Translations under genes and position numbers: made by a program | Notes under the pieces: generated by a model | Seen by the model: the letters and a program-made list of their open reading frames with translations, nothing else | Database searches by the model: none | What the model was told of the DNA's origin: nothing | Source: Tubulanus polymorphus | Taxonomy: Eukaryota > Nemertea > Palaeonemertea > Tubulaniformes > Tubulanidae | Length of the DNA stretch: 64,000 bases | Assembly: GCF_964204645.1 (NCBI RefSeq) | Contig: NC_134025.1 | Location: 30,906,001 to 30,970,000 of the forward strand | Direction of reading: 5' to 3' | Part shown: positions 13,537-27,592 of the stretch, piece by piece | Position numbering within the stretch: the first letter of the stretch is position 1 | Layout of the letters: each line of letters opens with the position of its first letter

Positions 13537-16500
13537 ATGTTTGGTGGTGGAAACAATTTAGAAAGTATCCTTTTATTAGAAATAGCTGTAAGAATGAGGA
13601 GGAGAGGGTCTTCTGGCACTCTCAATCAACTGAGTGTCAATAATCCGAATATTGGAATAAACATAATAAATGAATTTTATTGCTGAGAATGGTTAATCCT
13701 TCATAACAAACCGCAGAGGAACTTTTCAACTTGAAGTTTGCTGCTAAGAATCTGGAAAGATCGTCAAAAAAATGTGAGAAAGAAGAGAAAACTGAAAAAC
13801 TCAAGCTTAAAAAGGTAGGCCTAAATCAAATTGAAGAAGAAGTTTATTAACACCTGTATTAACAAATGATGTATGCGATTTGTAGATTAGTTTTTAAACA
13901 GGGGTTGTAAAGTTGTAGTAGTCGGTAACCTATCTGTGGTTTAGTTTCGCGATAGCAGTTTCACAAACCACAAAGGCCTACATACAGATCGTTAAAGCTT
14001 ACCATCAACAGGGTAGTAGTAGTCTGAATACCAGTCTTATGGTTTATGGGTCCCCTTAGTCAGTAACCTGTCTGTGGTTTAGTTTCACGATCAGATATTT
14101 TCACAAGTTCGTATAAGCCCATCCGATTATAAAAAGCTTACCACCAACGATTAGGGTTCCCCTTAGTTAGTCTGAATGCCAGTCGTTGTTACAGGTTTCC
14201 TTGTTTGGGGAACAACGGCTAGGTACTAGACCAGGGTTGTAATTAACAAGTAATTAGTCATCTGGGCCCGGTTTTATAGACTGGTATTAACATTAACCGG
14301 GGGGGGGCTAACTTAATTCATTTTCAATTGAGTTAACCCCCAGGTTAAAGATAAAAGATAATACCAGTCTATAAAACTGGGCCCTGGTATTCATAGTAAT
14401 GATGAAGTCCACCAGTTTTGTTGTTTCAATATTTTCTGTGATATTTTCAGGCCATTCAAAAGGGAAATATGGATGGGGCCAAAATCTATGCGGAAAACGC
14501 CATTCGACAGAAGAATCAGGCTTTGCATTTTATAAGATTGAGTTCTAGAGTAGATGCAGTTTCACAGAGAGTACAAACTGCAGTTACTATGAAACAAGTC
14601 ACTGGTTCAATGTCAGGTGTTTGTCACTCTATGGCCGCTGCCTTAAAATCTATGGATTTAGAAAAGGTAGGTTATTTAACATATAGACTCCTTCTTACTC
14701 GGTTCCTGTCAACTTTACAGTAGACTCCTCAGTACTCGGTACTGGTCAACTCTACAGTAGACTCCTCAGTACTCGGTACTGGTCGACTCTACAGTGGACT
14801 CCTCAGTCCTCGGTACTGGTCAACTCTACAGTAGACTCCTCTTTACTCGGTACCGGTCAACTCTACAGTAGACTCCTCAGTACTCGGTACTGGTCAACTC
14901 TACAGTAGACTCCTCAGTACTCGGTACTGGTCAACTCTACAGTAGACTCCTCAGTCCTCGGTACTGGTCAACTCTACATTAGACTCCTCAGTCCTCGGTA
15001 CTGGTCAACTCTACAGTAGACTCCTCAGTCCTCGGTACTGGTCGACTCTACAGTGGACTCCTCAGTCCTCGGTACTGGTCAACTCTACAGTAGACTCCTC
15101 AGTACTCGGTACTGGTCGACTCTACAGTAGACTCCTCAGTCCTCGGTACTGGTCGACTCTACAGTGGACTCCTCAGTCCTCGGTACTGGTCAACTCTACA
15201 GTAGACTCCTCTTTACTCGGTACCGGTCAACTCTACAGTAGACTCCTCAGTCCTCGGTACTGGTCAACTCTACAGTAGACTCCTCAGTCCTCGGTACTGG
15301 TCAACTCTACAGTAGACTCCTCAGTCCTCGGTACTGGTCAACTCTACAGTAGACTCCTCAGTCCTCGGTACTGGTCGACTCTACAGTGGAATCCTCAGTC
15401 CTCGGTACTGGTCAACTCTACAGTAGACTCCTCAGTACTCGGTACTGGTCGACTCTACAGTAGACTCCTCAGTCCTCGGTACTGGTCGACTCTACAGTGG
15501 ACTCCTCAGTCCTCGGTACTGGTCAACTCTACAGTAGACTCCTCAGTCCTCGGTACTGGTCAACTCTACAGTAGACTCCTCAGTTCTCGGTACTGGTCGA
15601 CTCTACAGTGGACTCCTCAGTCCTCGGTACTGGTCGACTCTACAGTAGACTCCTCAGTCCTCGGTACTGGTCAACTCTACGGTAGACTCCTCAGTACCTC
15701 GAGTAGACTCCTAGTCTCAAGTTTTAGGTGAATTTTACGTAAATTGATTTGGAACAATTTGTTCATTCACTGGTTCTCAACTCAATGAAATATTTTCTTC
15801 AGCCGCAGTCCCAACAATTATAAAGCAAACTGTTGGTTTTTGATAGATTTTGATTCAGACCCTTATTCATCTTACGGCTGTTTTTGTTTTGATAGGTGCA
15901 AGCATTAATGGATAAATTTGAGAAACAATTCGAACAGCTGGATGTACAAACACAAGTAATGGATGGTTCAATGCAGGCCACAACTACTTTGAATGTACCA
16001 CAGAATGAGGTCGATACTTTAATGCAACAAGTCGCTGATGAACATGGGTAAATTTATGTGTCATTGCCTTTAGTTACCTATGGGATATATACTTAGATTT
16101 CCCCCATGTATGGCCCTCTATATACCCCTGTCTCTATAGGGGCCACACTTGTAGAGACAAAGACTCTACTCTGACTTATATGGTTTATAACAGACTTTTA
16201 TTTCTCAAAGTTCAACAGTTTGTAATCATTCATCTGTACAAGTATTAGATTACTGAACTCACAAACATAATAGCATGTCATGAATAACAACTTTAAATGA
16301 CATTATGAACTCACTAAAATACGAATGTATCAATACAATTAAAAATCTATTCGCTTCTCTGCAGTGTAGGAACATAATACTCAAAAACTGCATGTATGAA
16401 AGAATAAAGGTTTGAAATGGGCTAAACCTTCTAAATCGAGATTCATTGCCAGCCTCCCTCGTGTATACTACAGATTCCTCTCTGAAAATAGAATTAACGC

Positions 16501-16744
16501 GTCGTGAAATCTATTGTCTTCTGTTATTATAGTTTGGAAGTGAATATGGAACTGCCTGCTGGTCAAACAGGTTCACTCGGTGCATCTACTGCGGCTTCAC
16601 ACGAACAGGTTAGTACTTGTACCTGTAGTTCATTATCAAAAAGTTTGAAACAATTCAGACATTTCGTAACACTTTCCTATGTTTATTTATTCTCTAATTC
16701 AGGATGAATTATCGGTGCGTTTGGCAAAACTACGACAAACTTGA
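13537..16744 (+). CDS. CHMP1: charged multivesicular body protein 1 (ESCRT-III, Did2/CHMP1)
   Basis: An ESCRT-III subunit that polymerises on endosomal and midbody membranes and recruits the AAA ATPase VPS4. Exons: 13537-13564, 13717-13814, 14451-14666, 15896-16047, 16533-16608, 16703-16744. All phases agree and give 203 residues, close to the usual 196-199. The core matches the family from residue 11 (ELFNLKFAAK) through IYAENAIRQKNQALHF and the ARVDAV-like SRVDAVSQRVQTAVTM. The C-terminus has the acidic helix and ends in the MIT-interacting motif DELSVRLAKLR, which binds VPS4 and spastin. The N-terminal MFGGGNNLE differs from vertebrate CHMP1. The gene is single-copy here and closer to CHMP1B than CHMP1A by eye. 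The intron between exons 3 and 4 holds a large 37-bp minisatellite; another intron holds a hairpin repeat. Confidence 0.96.
14263..14385. repeat. hairpin MITE-like element, family 1 (CHMP1 intron)
   Basis: Ends pair as GGGCCCGGTTTTATAGACTGG against CCAGTCTATAAAACTGGGCCC, and the interior also folds (GGTTAACTC against GAGTTAACC types), so the whole element is a hairpin. Related copies lie at 50534-50624 and 55161-55263, with a partial copy near 29480-29545. Confidence 0.8.
14690..15710. repeat. 37-bp minisatellite in CHMP1 intron 3
   Basis: About 27 tandem copies of a roughly 37-bp unit, with CGGTACTGGTCAACTCTACA as core followed by GTAGACTCCTCAG. Recurrent variants are CAACTC/CGACTC and AGTACTC/AGTCCTC, and these are arranged in higher-order blocks. 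It is wholly inside the intron between CHMP1 exons 3 and 4. Confidence 0.95.
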
Positions 16745-17525
16745 ATCAGAATCAGAATTATTTCTCATTATTTCGAACTAGTTTTCGTTGTTAAAAGTAT
16801 TTTTCAAATGTTTGTAAAACTTGATAGGTTTGTCTGGTATCATTTTGGAATCAGTTGTTCAAGGGTTGATTTGAGTTTAACCAGTGGTTTTATCTGTGGT
16901 TACAATAGACTTTTAATTGTCACTTTGTTGACGACTCTAACCACCTTCTGAGCAACTTCAGTCCCTTACATTCATCCTCAGTCAAACTATAGTTTCCCCT
17001 CAACTCAAAGATGAGCGTTTTGATCCTGAATGATGTACCATCCAACTAGAATTTTGTTCTCAAATCAGACAAATATTCACAGTCCGAAAAGAAAATTTGA
17101 TTAATTAATCACCTATGTGTTGTTCCTTGTATATAATGTAAATAGATTGTGATATACTTGTAGTTTAGTTTCTTTCACTGATTGTATTTCAGTGAAGTTT
17201 CACGTGTAACAAATATTTCATATTTAACAAATCATTAACTCTAAGAATTGACAAATCATTATTGTTCATTCAGTTAATAAAATGGTTCTGTTCTAATATA
17301 CTAATCCATCGAAGATATTGTTTGTTTTAAGTCAGAGGTTTATCATCACCAGCAATTGTGTAAGAATTATCATCTTAGCTATTGATATATGACATGTATG
17401 TATTACAAATAAACTATACGTTATTGTAATTAACTGTCTGATAAAGAGTTATCTATTTGTGATTGCGCAATACGATTGATTTGGACTCCACCAGGTGCTG
17501 CCACCTTCTGTAGATTGTAGTAAAT
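16745..17525 (+). other. CHMP1 3' UTR and intergenic spacer
   Basis: AT-rich sequence after the CHMP1 stop. Possible polyadenylation signals AATAAA are at about 17278 and 17408. No open reading frame of note. The spacer ends at the ACAT2 start codon. Confidence 0.6.
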
Positions 17526-20843
<3,318 letters not shown>

Positions 20844-21526
20844 CAGTAGTAGCTTTATGCGTCAGGGGATCGCGGGGAATGGGTTTGCAGTATGTGTTGA
20901 AACTTCAGATTAAGGATACAATGAAACTCACTCAAGTTAGTGTCATATATTTTGTGATCGGATGGCAGTATATTGAATTGGGTTCAATAATGTGACGACT
21001 TTTCCAGAGTTATATTGTGTAGTTATTAACTATGTGGTGGTAAAGATGCATTCCTCTTTGCAAAACATATCCACTCAAAAAGGCTATTGTAGAGCATATA
21101 TACTGACTGGGGTCTCTAGGTTACTGTAATCAGAGTGTGTGTGAGTGTCAATTATTTCAAATTATCATGTGATGATGTTTTATAAACTATTCAATATTAA
21201 AAACTCGTGTGTGAATGATTGAAAATCAATTGCGTTTCTTAAACTATATTTGAAATGGATTTTCATGTGTGGCCGGCTTCAATTTGCTAAGGAATGCTCC
21301 GGTTATTGCAGTGGATTGCTCCGATACTAAGGACTTCGCGGGGTTACACGAATACTCAAGAACAAGGATCCTCTGGCAAGCGAGTACTGCGGTCATGCTG
21401 CACATACTACAGAATTCAATTCAATTATACACTTTATTGATACAAAACTTCACTTCGAACACAAATCATCGGTGGAAGATTGTTTTAGCTCATATGATAT
21501 CATTTTGAAGAAATTCATCGTTAAAT
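20844..21526 (+). other. ACAT2 3' region and MRPL23 5' flank
   Basis: No coding signal beyond chance. It holds the thiolase 3' UTR and the start region of MRPL23; no clear TATA box. Confidence 0.5.
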
Positions 21527-22498
21527 ATGTCTCATCTGAAACCGTGGATGTGAGTTTTATTTGTCTTGACCCCAAAATTCATTTTTTTCACCGATTCATT
21601 GATCTCCTCGCAGAAAATTTCAGTTCTAAAAACCTTTTTTCATCTTTTTTCTTTGGTCAGATTTTATCCATTCCCTATTAGCTTTTATCTCAACCGATTG
21701 CTGCTAAATAATTATATGAATTTGTCTATGCTATATGAATTTCTGTATGCTCTTTTTTTCAGTCCACTATGGAAGCGTTTAGTTAAACCCTACCCTCTTT
21801 ACGTTAAAGGCGATCCACAAATTCGAATATTTTTCCCCGAATTTTGGATGAAACTCGTGAAACCAGAGAAAAAACTGCCTTCAGATTATGTGATGTTTCA
21901 CGTTCATCCACAGTAAGTATTGTCCATTTCTCTTTACACACACATTTTTGGGCATTTTTCAAATCATTGATTAATATTTTGTATTTTCTTTTAAGGATGA
22001 CTAAAAATGATATTAAACAGTATTTAGAGAAGATTTATAACGTGCCAGTTTTAAGCATAAGAACTGAGTTCAGACAAGGTCAGTATTTAGTTCGTACCCC
22101 CCTCAATGATAGTCTATATTACTCTGTAATGTCTGATATTCTGTTTCAGGGAAGAAGAAAACACATCCTTACTATGGTCACGATATTCCACCAGAGGACG
22201 ATGAACATTTTGCTTATGTACAATTAGTAAGTATGAATGTGCAGCCTCTGTACATCCTCATCACCTGCACTCATTCAGATAAACTGCTGTTTGCATGTTT
22301 TATTATTATTTGATAAACAGTTTGTTTATTTCAATTATTTGACAGAAAGACGATAATTTTCAATGGCCTGATTTGTTCGGTGGTAAAAAGACTCCTCAGG
22401 AAAAAGTTCTCGACGATGTTAAGAAACAGCGAAATGAAGCTAATAAAAATTATGTGAATTCCTGGAAAGTTCAGAGTATTCCGTCATGGTTTAGGTAG
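21527..22498 (+). CDS. MRPL23: mitochondrial large ribosomal subunit protein uL23m
   Basis: A structural protein of the mitochondrial 39S subunit, located near the polypeptide exit tunnel. Exons: 21527-21549, 21763-21912, 21996-22078, 22150-22226, 22346-22498; all phases agree and give 161 residues (human about 153). The small first exon encodes MSHLKPWI; it was chosen because it is the only nearby ATG whose donor (AT|GTGAGT) leaves the phase that exon 2 requires. Recognisable blocks are YPLYVKGDPQIRIF, MTKNDIKQYLEKIYNVPV, FAYVQLKDDNFQWPDLF and the C-terminal IPSWFR. The stop codon lies 66 bases from the first peptide pseudogene on the other strand. Confidence 0.92.
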
Positions 22499-22563
22499 CT
22501 GCTGTTGCATCATGGTTTCGGTAGCTGCTGGAGGAGTAGGTTTTGGCTCGTGCCACACCTTTT

Positions 22564-22713
22564 TCAGCCATCCACGCGGACGAGACTAAGACGTTGTCGA
22601 CTATGCGATTTTGTCTTCACAAGACCAAGTAATTCTTCATCATCATCAATATCTTCAGCCCAAACTCCGATCAACAACACGGCGATAAGAAGCAAACACA
22701 AGAGAACCTTCTT
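22564..22713 (-). pseudogene. secreted-peptide family member A, start codon lost
   Basis: The frame from 22713 encodes a signal-peptide-like segment ending in LLIGVWAEDIDDDEE, plainly the family prepro region. The family's GGCGCTATGAAGGTT start context reads GGCGCAAAGAAGGTT here, so the initiator ATG has become AAG; no nearby upstream in-frame ATG is seen. The frame stops at 22564 after about 49 codons, without a clean Lys-Arg site. I call it a pseudogene. The 3' flank shares a short duplication (CATGGTTT-GGTAGCTGCTG) with the end of MRPL23. Confidence 0.75.
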
Positions 22714-23757
22714 TGCGCCGCCTGTCTGGGGATATTTATATTTAGAAAACTATAGAGTTCCAATAACGAATAGGCGTGTAATGATTTGTACCGTGGTCAA
22801 GAATCGACTAAGAGTCAGGATCGAGATCGACTAATGTGATCATGTGATCGTGGCCAAAAAGTTGACGTGGTTTCAATCAAATAAATCTTCAAAATTTTAT
22901 CTCGTAAATTACAGTGTGCGATTTTACCTGTTTTGCTGATGTTTATTCACGTTTCACGTATTGAAGCTGCTGTCATCGATTCCTGTGATGATATCGTCGT
23001 CTTACACACAACCGCACATTTTATACAGTTGCATAATAATCCTTACCATCAGTATTTTTTACTGCATAATTCCAGTTTAATGAATAATGTATCAGTATAT
23101 TTCTTATGGGCATATTATAATACATTATTAGAACATAACTACAATATTTCCTTTGAAGTAATTGTTTAAGATAAATTCGTTGCTAAAAAGTAAATCCTGC
23201 GGCAGCCGCAGCTGCGTTATTTGATACATATTATTAAAGTATAAATCAATGGATTTATGTTTGATGAATTATATAAGAGGTTTATTTAGTCTAACGATTT
23301 ATTTAAAATCAAGACTTATAAAAGTATTCGTTTTTACTAGATCAAAAACTAGCATTTGAAAAAAATTTCGCTGTAATAACTTTCTGCTAAAAGTAACTTC
23401 CAGGCTGGATGGAAATCGTCTACACGAACCGGAACCTAAATTTCCGTATATCATGTATTTAGATTGAAACAAAAAAAATTCGTAGCAACCAAGGGATATA
23501 AATTTCTTTATTTGTCAACATCCAGAAATCTTCTCGTGCCCTTGCTGACACCATGACAAACATTAAGGTGTTATACTACTACGTTTATATCTGGATCCAG
23601 TTCCCAGTCGTGAGTTCAGATTTGACTCAGAGTTGTTAACTTATTGCAAATTAACTCATTTTAACTCAAGAGTTAACTCTAACTCACAACTGTGGAAATG
23701 TGTCCAGTACTTCAATTTCTGTTATCCAAATCTAAGTCCTTGTATCGGCATTCCCGG

Positions 23758-23759
<2 letters not shown>
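22714..23759. other. spacer between peptide members A and B
   Basis: AT-rich sequence without a credible gene. A phrase at about 23380-23470 (TTTCTGCTAAAAGTAACTTC, then CAGGCTGGATGGAAAT) recurs at about 25160-25260, so part of this is duplicated along with the peptide array. Confidence 0.5.
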
Positions 23760-23855
<96 letters not shown>

Positions 23856-23861
23856 TCTGTG
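23760..23861. repeat. GT microsatellite passing into GTGC repeat
   Basis: About 16 copies of the dinucleotide GT followed by about 15 copies of the tetranucleotide GCGT. The Cys/Val and Ala/Arg frames across it are repeat translations. Confidence 0.97.
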
Positions 23862-24022
23862 ACTGGTTGGTTTGATTATGAAATCAATAGAATCAATCAA
23901 AATCACCCGTATGCAAAGTTCGAAGAAACTTCTATTACTAAAAAAACTAAATTCAAAATTAATTTGTTTAATGTGAATTTGTTAAAACATTTCAATTACA
24001 TCAATTACTTATTGGATTGTAA

Positions 24023-24241
24023 TTATATCGATTTGATATCCATTTGTTTCTTCCCCTGTAGCAGCGTTTTCGCGGGTTTAACTGGTAGTTTTGCAAATTT
24101 TGGATTATTTTTCCGCTTGAACGACGAAAAGTTGTTCCATGACCTCTTCACATCAGTAACTTCTTCATCATCGTCATCTATCTCTTCTGCCCAAACTCCA
24201 ATCAATAACACGGTTACAACGAGACACCAGAAAACCTTCAT
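24023..24241 (-). CDS. secreted peptide precursor, family member B
   Basis: 72 residues, family unknown to me. Residues 1-18 are a signal peptide beginning MKVFWCLVV, and cleavage is expected after VWA. An acidic propeptide (EEIDDDDEEVTD) ends in VKR at about residue 33, a prohormone-convertase-type site. The predicted mature part is basic, Lys/Asn/Pro-rich and Cys-free, and contains GKK near residue 65, a cleavage-plus-amidation signal, followed by a 7-residue tail. The ATG sits in the family context GGTGCGATGAAGG just after a TAG acceptor; a non-coding exon with donor at 24572 and a TATA box near 24648 lie upstream. It could be antimicrobial, signalling or venom-like; the sequence does not decide. 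Confidence 0.8.
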   Translation of the reverse strand: MKVFWCLVVTVLLIGVWAEEIDDDDEEVTDVKRSWNNFSSFKRKNNPKFAKLPVKPAKTLLQGKKQMDIKSI

Positions 24242-24572
24242 CGCACCGCCTATTGGTGAAGAATAACGTTAAATACATTATTAACCGTACGTATATAAAA
24301 GGTTTGACACTAGAAATCACAAAATTTGAGTTCCGAAAGTAAAAATATTGGAATTAATCCAAATAGTCGCTGTTAGAATAATACAGCCATCATTAGGTAT
24401 ACTTGAACCTGTCAGTCACCCAGCTGAAAACTTGTGGAACTTTGACTCATATTATTTCCAGGCAGGAATTTTTATTTGAACATAGATTTGCGTTTATAAA
24501 TCTAGCAGATATTGTTACTGTTTCTACTTTAAGATCATCAAAACTCATATGAAGCCTTTATTGAATTCCTAC

Positions 24573-24651
24573 CTTTCCTCTCCTGGATTTTCACACAAAT
24601 AAGAAGCTGAAATCTTCTGTGATTTTCTCTTCATGTCAGCTGTTTTTATAC
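24573..24651 (-). promoter_or_regulatory. type-2 promoter and non-coding exon 1 of member B
   Basis: On the minus strand TATAAAAAC (about 24644-24650) is followed by a transcribed segment ending in GGAAAG|GTAGGAATTC, a splice donor. Nearly identical blocks are at 27514-27592 (member E) and 33320-33400. The intron to the coding exon would be about 320 bases. Confidence 0.65.
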
Positions 24652-24984
24652 TTTTCCAGATATTGTTTATTTATGAGGAGATTAATCAAACTCGCAGTCG
24701 TTTTATTTGAGTTTAATTCCAGTTTGATGAATGTTAGTCATATTTTAGTGTTTTTGCAATAAATCCGACATTATAGTATTAGATGTTCATTTGAAGTCAA
24801 TCTCTTATATAGATTTGCAGATGTTTTCAATTTCCCCCGAAAGATGAAGTTAATCATCCTCTGGCGGCTGTTGTCATAACACGTGTTTATATTATATAGT
24901 ATATTTTAAATGAAATATTGAACCTAAATTCATTGCATGAACTGTTTCTGCTGAAATCGGCGCCAAGCTAGCCACTCGGGCACC

Positions 24985-25015
24985 TATGGATCCTAACACC
25001 AGTTCGTTCGTCATC
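24985..25015 (-). pseudogene. decayed scrap of a peptide-family propeptide
   Basis: The minus strand reads GCTGATGACGAACGAACTGG and on into GTT, resembling the acidic-Asp-Glu-Arg-Thr-Asp-Val segment of member E. No signal peptide is left next to it. Confidence 0.4.
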
Positions 25016-25639
25016 AGCAGCTTCCATCAGAACGTTCCTTTTACGCGACTCAAACTCCATTGGATTTTTGTGTGATAAATTATTGATATGAGAGGTTTTT
25101 TCTTGAGCTCTTTAAAATGGAGGTACTTTTTATTAAGACATTTGAAAAAAACTGCACCGTAAGAACTTTCTGCTAAAAGTATGTAACTTCCAGGCTCGGC
25201 GGAAATTGTTGACATGAACTGGAACCGAAATTTCCAAATATGTTGTCTTTCGATTGAAACAAAAAATTCTGTAAATTTCACTTATTATCCAAATTCAGCA
25301 GTCTATGACCTGGAGCATTGGTACGTGTTGCGGCACGTTCGAATCAAGAGGAAAGTTTCACCTTGGGTTCGATCGAACATGAGATAGGGTTAGGGTTAGC
25401 CAGCTGTCGTTTCCCAAACAACAAGTTGCATGGGAACCCGCACCTGAAGCCCCGGTATCAAAACAGAAAAAGAGAATTAAATCAGCGTTCATTAATTTCA
25501 TCAAGCGATTAGATTCCTAAATTCATTGCATAAACTGGTAAATATTCGTCAACTGTTTTTCGACGGCCCGGGTAAAACCAGTTGAGTACCGGTAAAATGT
25601 TAGCCTCTCGGGGGTTTAATCTCCTGAAACATGTCTCCT

Positions 25640-25850
25640 AACATCAGTCCGTTCATCATTAGAGTCAGCATTTTCAACCAAAACGTTTCTTTCGCGGTGG
25701 CTCGATGCTCTAAGTATTCTAAGTATCTGGTTCAGGCAGCTACACGGGGACCCGTGAGAGTTCAACATCAGAATTATCGCCTGCCCAAACCCCATCCACC
25801 ATTAACACGGCAATGAACAAACACAAAAACAATTTCCTTCGTTCCTATTT
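25640..25850 (-). pseudogene. decayed peptide-family remnants
   Basis: Two pieces. At 25748-25850 the minus strand keeps a hydrophobic segment ending GVWAGD, but the ATG is ACG and the frame is shifted right after it. At about 25640-25680 an acidic stretch equivalent to DSNDERTDV remains. Together they look like one or two dead members between B and D. Confidence 0.55.
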
Positions 25851-25870
25851 GAGGACATTGTGAAATAAGA

Positions 25871-26190
25871 AACGGCCCAACAAATAGCGTAGTTGACTCT
25901 CAGGCCGTGGCATGCGGCCCACCTCGTCGCGTAGTTGACTCTCAGACCGTGGCATGCGGCCCACCTCGTCGCGTAGTTGACTCTCAGACCGTGGCATGCG
26001 GCCCACCTCGTCGCGTAGTTGACTCTCAGACCGTGGCATGCGGCCCACCTCGTCGCGTAGTTGACTCTCAGACCGTGGCATGCGGCCCACCTCGTCGCGT
26101 AGTTGACTCTCAGACCGTGGCATGCGGCCCACCTCGTCGCGTAGTTGACTCTCAGACCGTGGCATGCGGCCCACCTCGTCGCGTAGTTCA
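25871..26190. repeat. 42-bp tandem repeat, seven copies
   Basis: Seven near-identical copies of a 42-bp unit containing GTGGCATGCGGCCCACCTCG followed by TCGCGTAGTTGACTCTCAGA. Because 42 is divisible by three, frames on both strands stay open across the array, giving artificial repeat proteins. Copies are almost identical, so expansion or homogenisation is recent. It lies inside the peptide-gene cluster, next to a decayed member. Confidence 0.95.
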
Positions 26191-26330
26191 CTTTGCAATC
26201 CGTGGCTAGAAGTTTTAGGCAGTACTCTTAAAGATAGAAGTGGTAAAATGAATTGAAACCTGTGATTAAAATCGTCAGAATTTGAGATAGATAATCTTTA
26301 ATGTTCAATGTGGATTTATTTACCACAGGT

Positions 26331-26549
26331 TTAACAGAACGGAGGGCAACGAGTTCGATTAAACAGCATTGCCCAGAAATCGACGTCTGATAAACGGCGG
26401 ACGAGGCCAAGAGCTCGGTGCCGAGGATTCATTTTCCTCTACATAACATCAGTTATTTCATCATCGGTATCGTCATCAGTTTCTTCAGTTTCTTCAGCCC
26501 AAATTCCTAACAAAACGGCACCAAGCACCAAATATAGGAGAACCTTCAT
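26331..26549 (-). pseudogene. secreted-peptide family member D, nonsense at processing site
   Basis: The ATG at 26547-26549 opens a good family prepro segment (signal peptide ending LLGIWA, then a Glu/Asp/Thr-rich propeptide). After 36 codons a TAG at 26439-26441 occupies the place of the Lys in the conserved Lys-Arg site. The same frame then stays open to a TAA at 26331 and would have been a basic, Cys-containing mature part. A family-type AATAAATCCACATT signal follows at about 26307-26320. One substitution separates it from an intact gene, so it may be a recent null allele. No upstream promoter of either family type was seen. Confidence 0.75.
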
Positions 26550-26834
26550 CGCGCTACCTATTGGGGATATCAGAAAACAGCCAGACTAGTGTAAGGTGTA
26601 TAGCGTTACTCGTAGTGTTGGGTCTCAGGCTTTTGCGCCTTTTGGTTCAGAATAAACACTGGAGATATCACAATGGCGAAACCATTGAGAGGAAATCATC
26701 CGCATTTCAAGGTCGAAAATAACTCCTATTATTAAAGAACTTAATTCAAAATTTAACGTTTAATGTGAATTTATTAGACATTTCAATTACATCGCTTACT
26801 TATTGAAATGTAATTACGTAAATTCGATGTTCAT

Positions 26835-27101
26835 TTATTTCTTTCCCTGTTGCCGCATTCTCTCGATCTGGTCGAGGACAAACTGCGGTATAGGATGAGG
26901 AAAGTTGGGTGCAACTGGTAAGAAATCAGTTTCTGGAACGTATGTCCGCGAATTCGGCCACTGCATATGGAACCGTGTGCCATCTGGCAGAATAAACCTC
27001 TTCTTTACATCAGTTCGTTTATCATCAGAATCATCATTAAACTCTTCTGCCCAAACTCCAACCAATAACACGGTTACAACGAGACACCAGAAAACCTTCA
27101 T
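26835..27101 (-). CDS. secreted peptide precursor, family member E
   Basis: 88 residues. I chose the ATG at 27099-27101 (MKVFWCLVVT) over an in-frame one at 27164, because the latter lies in the presumed 5' intron. A signal peptide (about 1-19) is followed by an acidic segment with an early dibasic KR and then VKKR at about residues 32-35. The mature part of about 53 residues is Pro/Phe-rich and Cys-free, with FPHPIPQF near its centre, and ends in GKK at the C-terminus, a typical amidation signal. Type-2 promoter at 27514-27592; AATAAA-type signal with GTGAATTTATTAG at about 26774. It is the longest mature peptide of the array and shows no similarity to the others after the processing site. 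Confidence 0.82.
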   Translation of the reverse strand: MKVFWCLVVTVLLVGVWAEEFNDDSDDKRTDVKKRFILPDGTRFHMQWPNSRTYVPETDFLPVAPNFPHPIPQFVLDQIERMRQQGKK

Positions 27102-27513
27102 AGCGTCAACTGTTGATGAAAGAATATCGTTAAATGCATTATTTACATGAATAAGAAGTTTCACACTAGATTAGAAAAAGATTCAGAAAGAAGAAATATT
27201 AGAATGGAACCAAATAGTTTTGTAGCGGTTGAAATAATACAGCCATCCCGAGGTGTACATAGTCACCCAGCTGAAACGTTATGGAACTTATCAAAATCAT
27301 TCCTCGTAAATCGCAGTATGAGAATTTTCATTTTATCAGCATAAATGTGTTCATAAATCTAATAGCAGATATTTTTACTGTTACTACATTAAGATTATCA
27401 AAACACAGATGCAACTTCTAAACAGGATGTCTAAAAATGTGTAGTTATAGTCGATGTTCATATTACCAGTAAATGAATTAAGAATCGGGTAAAACAACGA
27501 GTAGAATTCCTAC

Positions 27514-27592
27514 CTTTTCTCTCCTGGATTTTCACACAAATAAGAAGCTGAAATCTTCTGTGATTTTCTCTTCCTATCAGCTATTTTTATAC
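27514..27592 (-). promoter_or_regulatory. type-2 promoter and non-coding exon 1 of member E
   Basis: Near-copy of the block at 24573-24651: TATAAAAAT on the minus strand (27584-27592), then an exon ending GAAAAG|GTAGGAATTC. The flanking 27190-27800 is duplicated from, or to, 24340-24840 and 33095-33620. Confidence 0.65.

Noticed and set aside
25871-26190. CRISPR-like appearance of regularly spaced repeats (also 47906-48272)
   Set aside because: Whole units repeat without unique spacers, and the genome is eukaryotic; they are minisatellites.
25802-26209. Repeat proteins on both strands across the 42-bp array
   Set aside because: Unit length divisible by three keeps every frame open; no signal peptide, promoter or unique sequence supports translation.
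27099-27164. Upstream in-frame ATG as the start of member E (and the equivalent at 30063 for member G)
   Set aside because: It would put sequence of the presumed 5' intron into the protein and bury the signal peptide, which all other members place at the very N-terminus.
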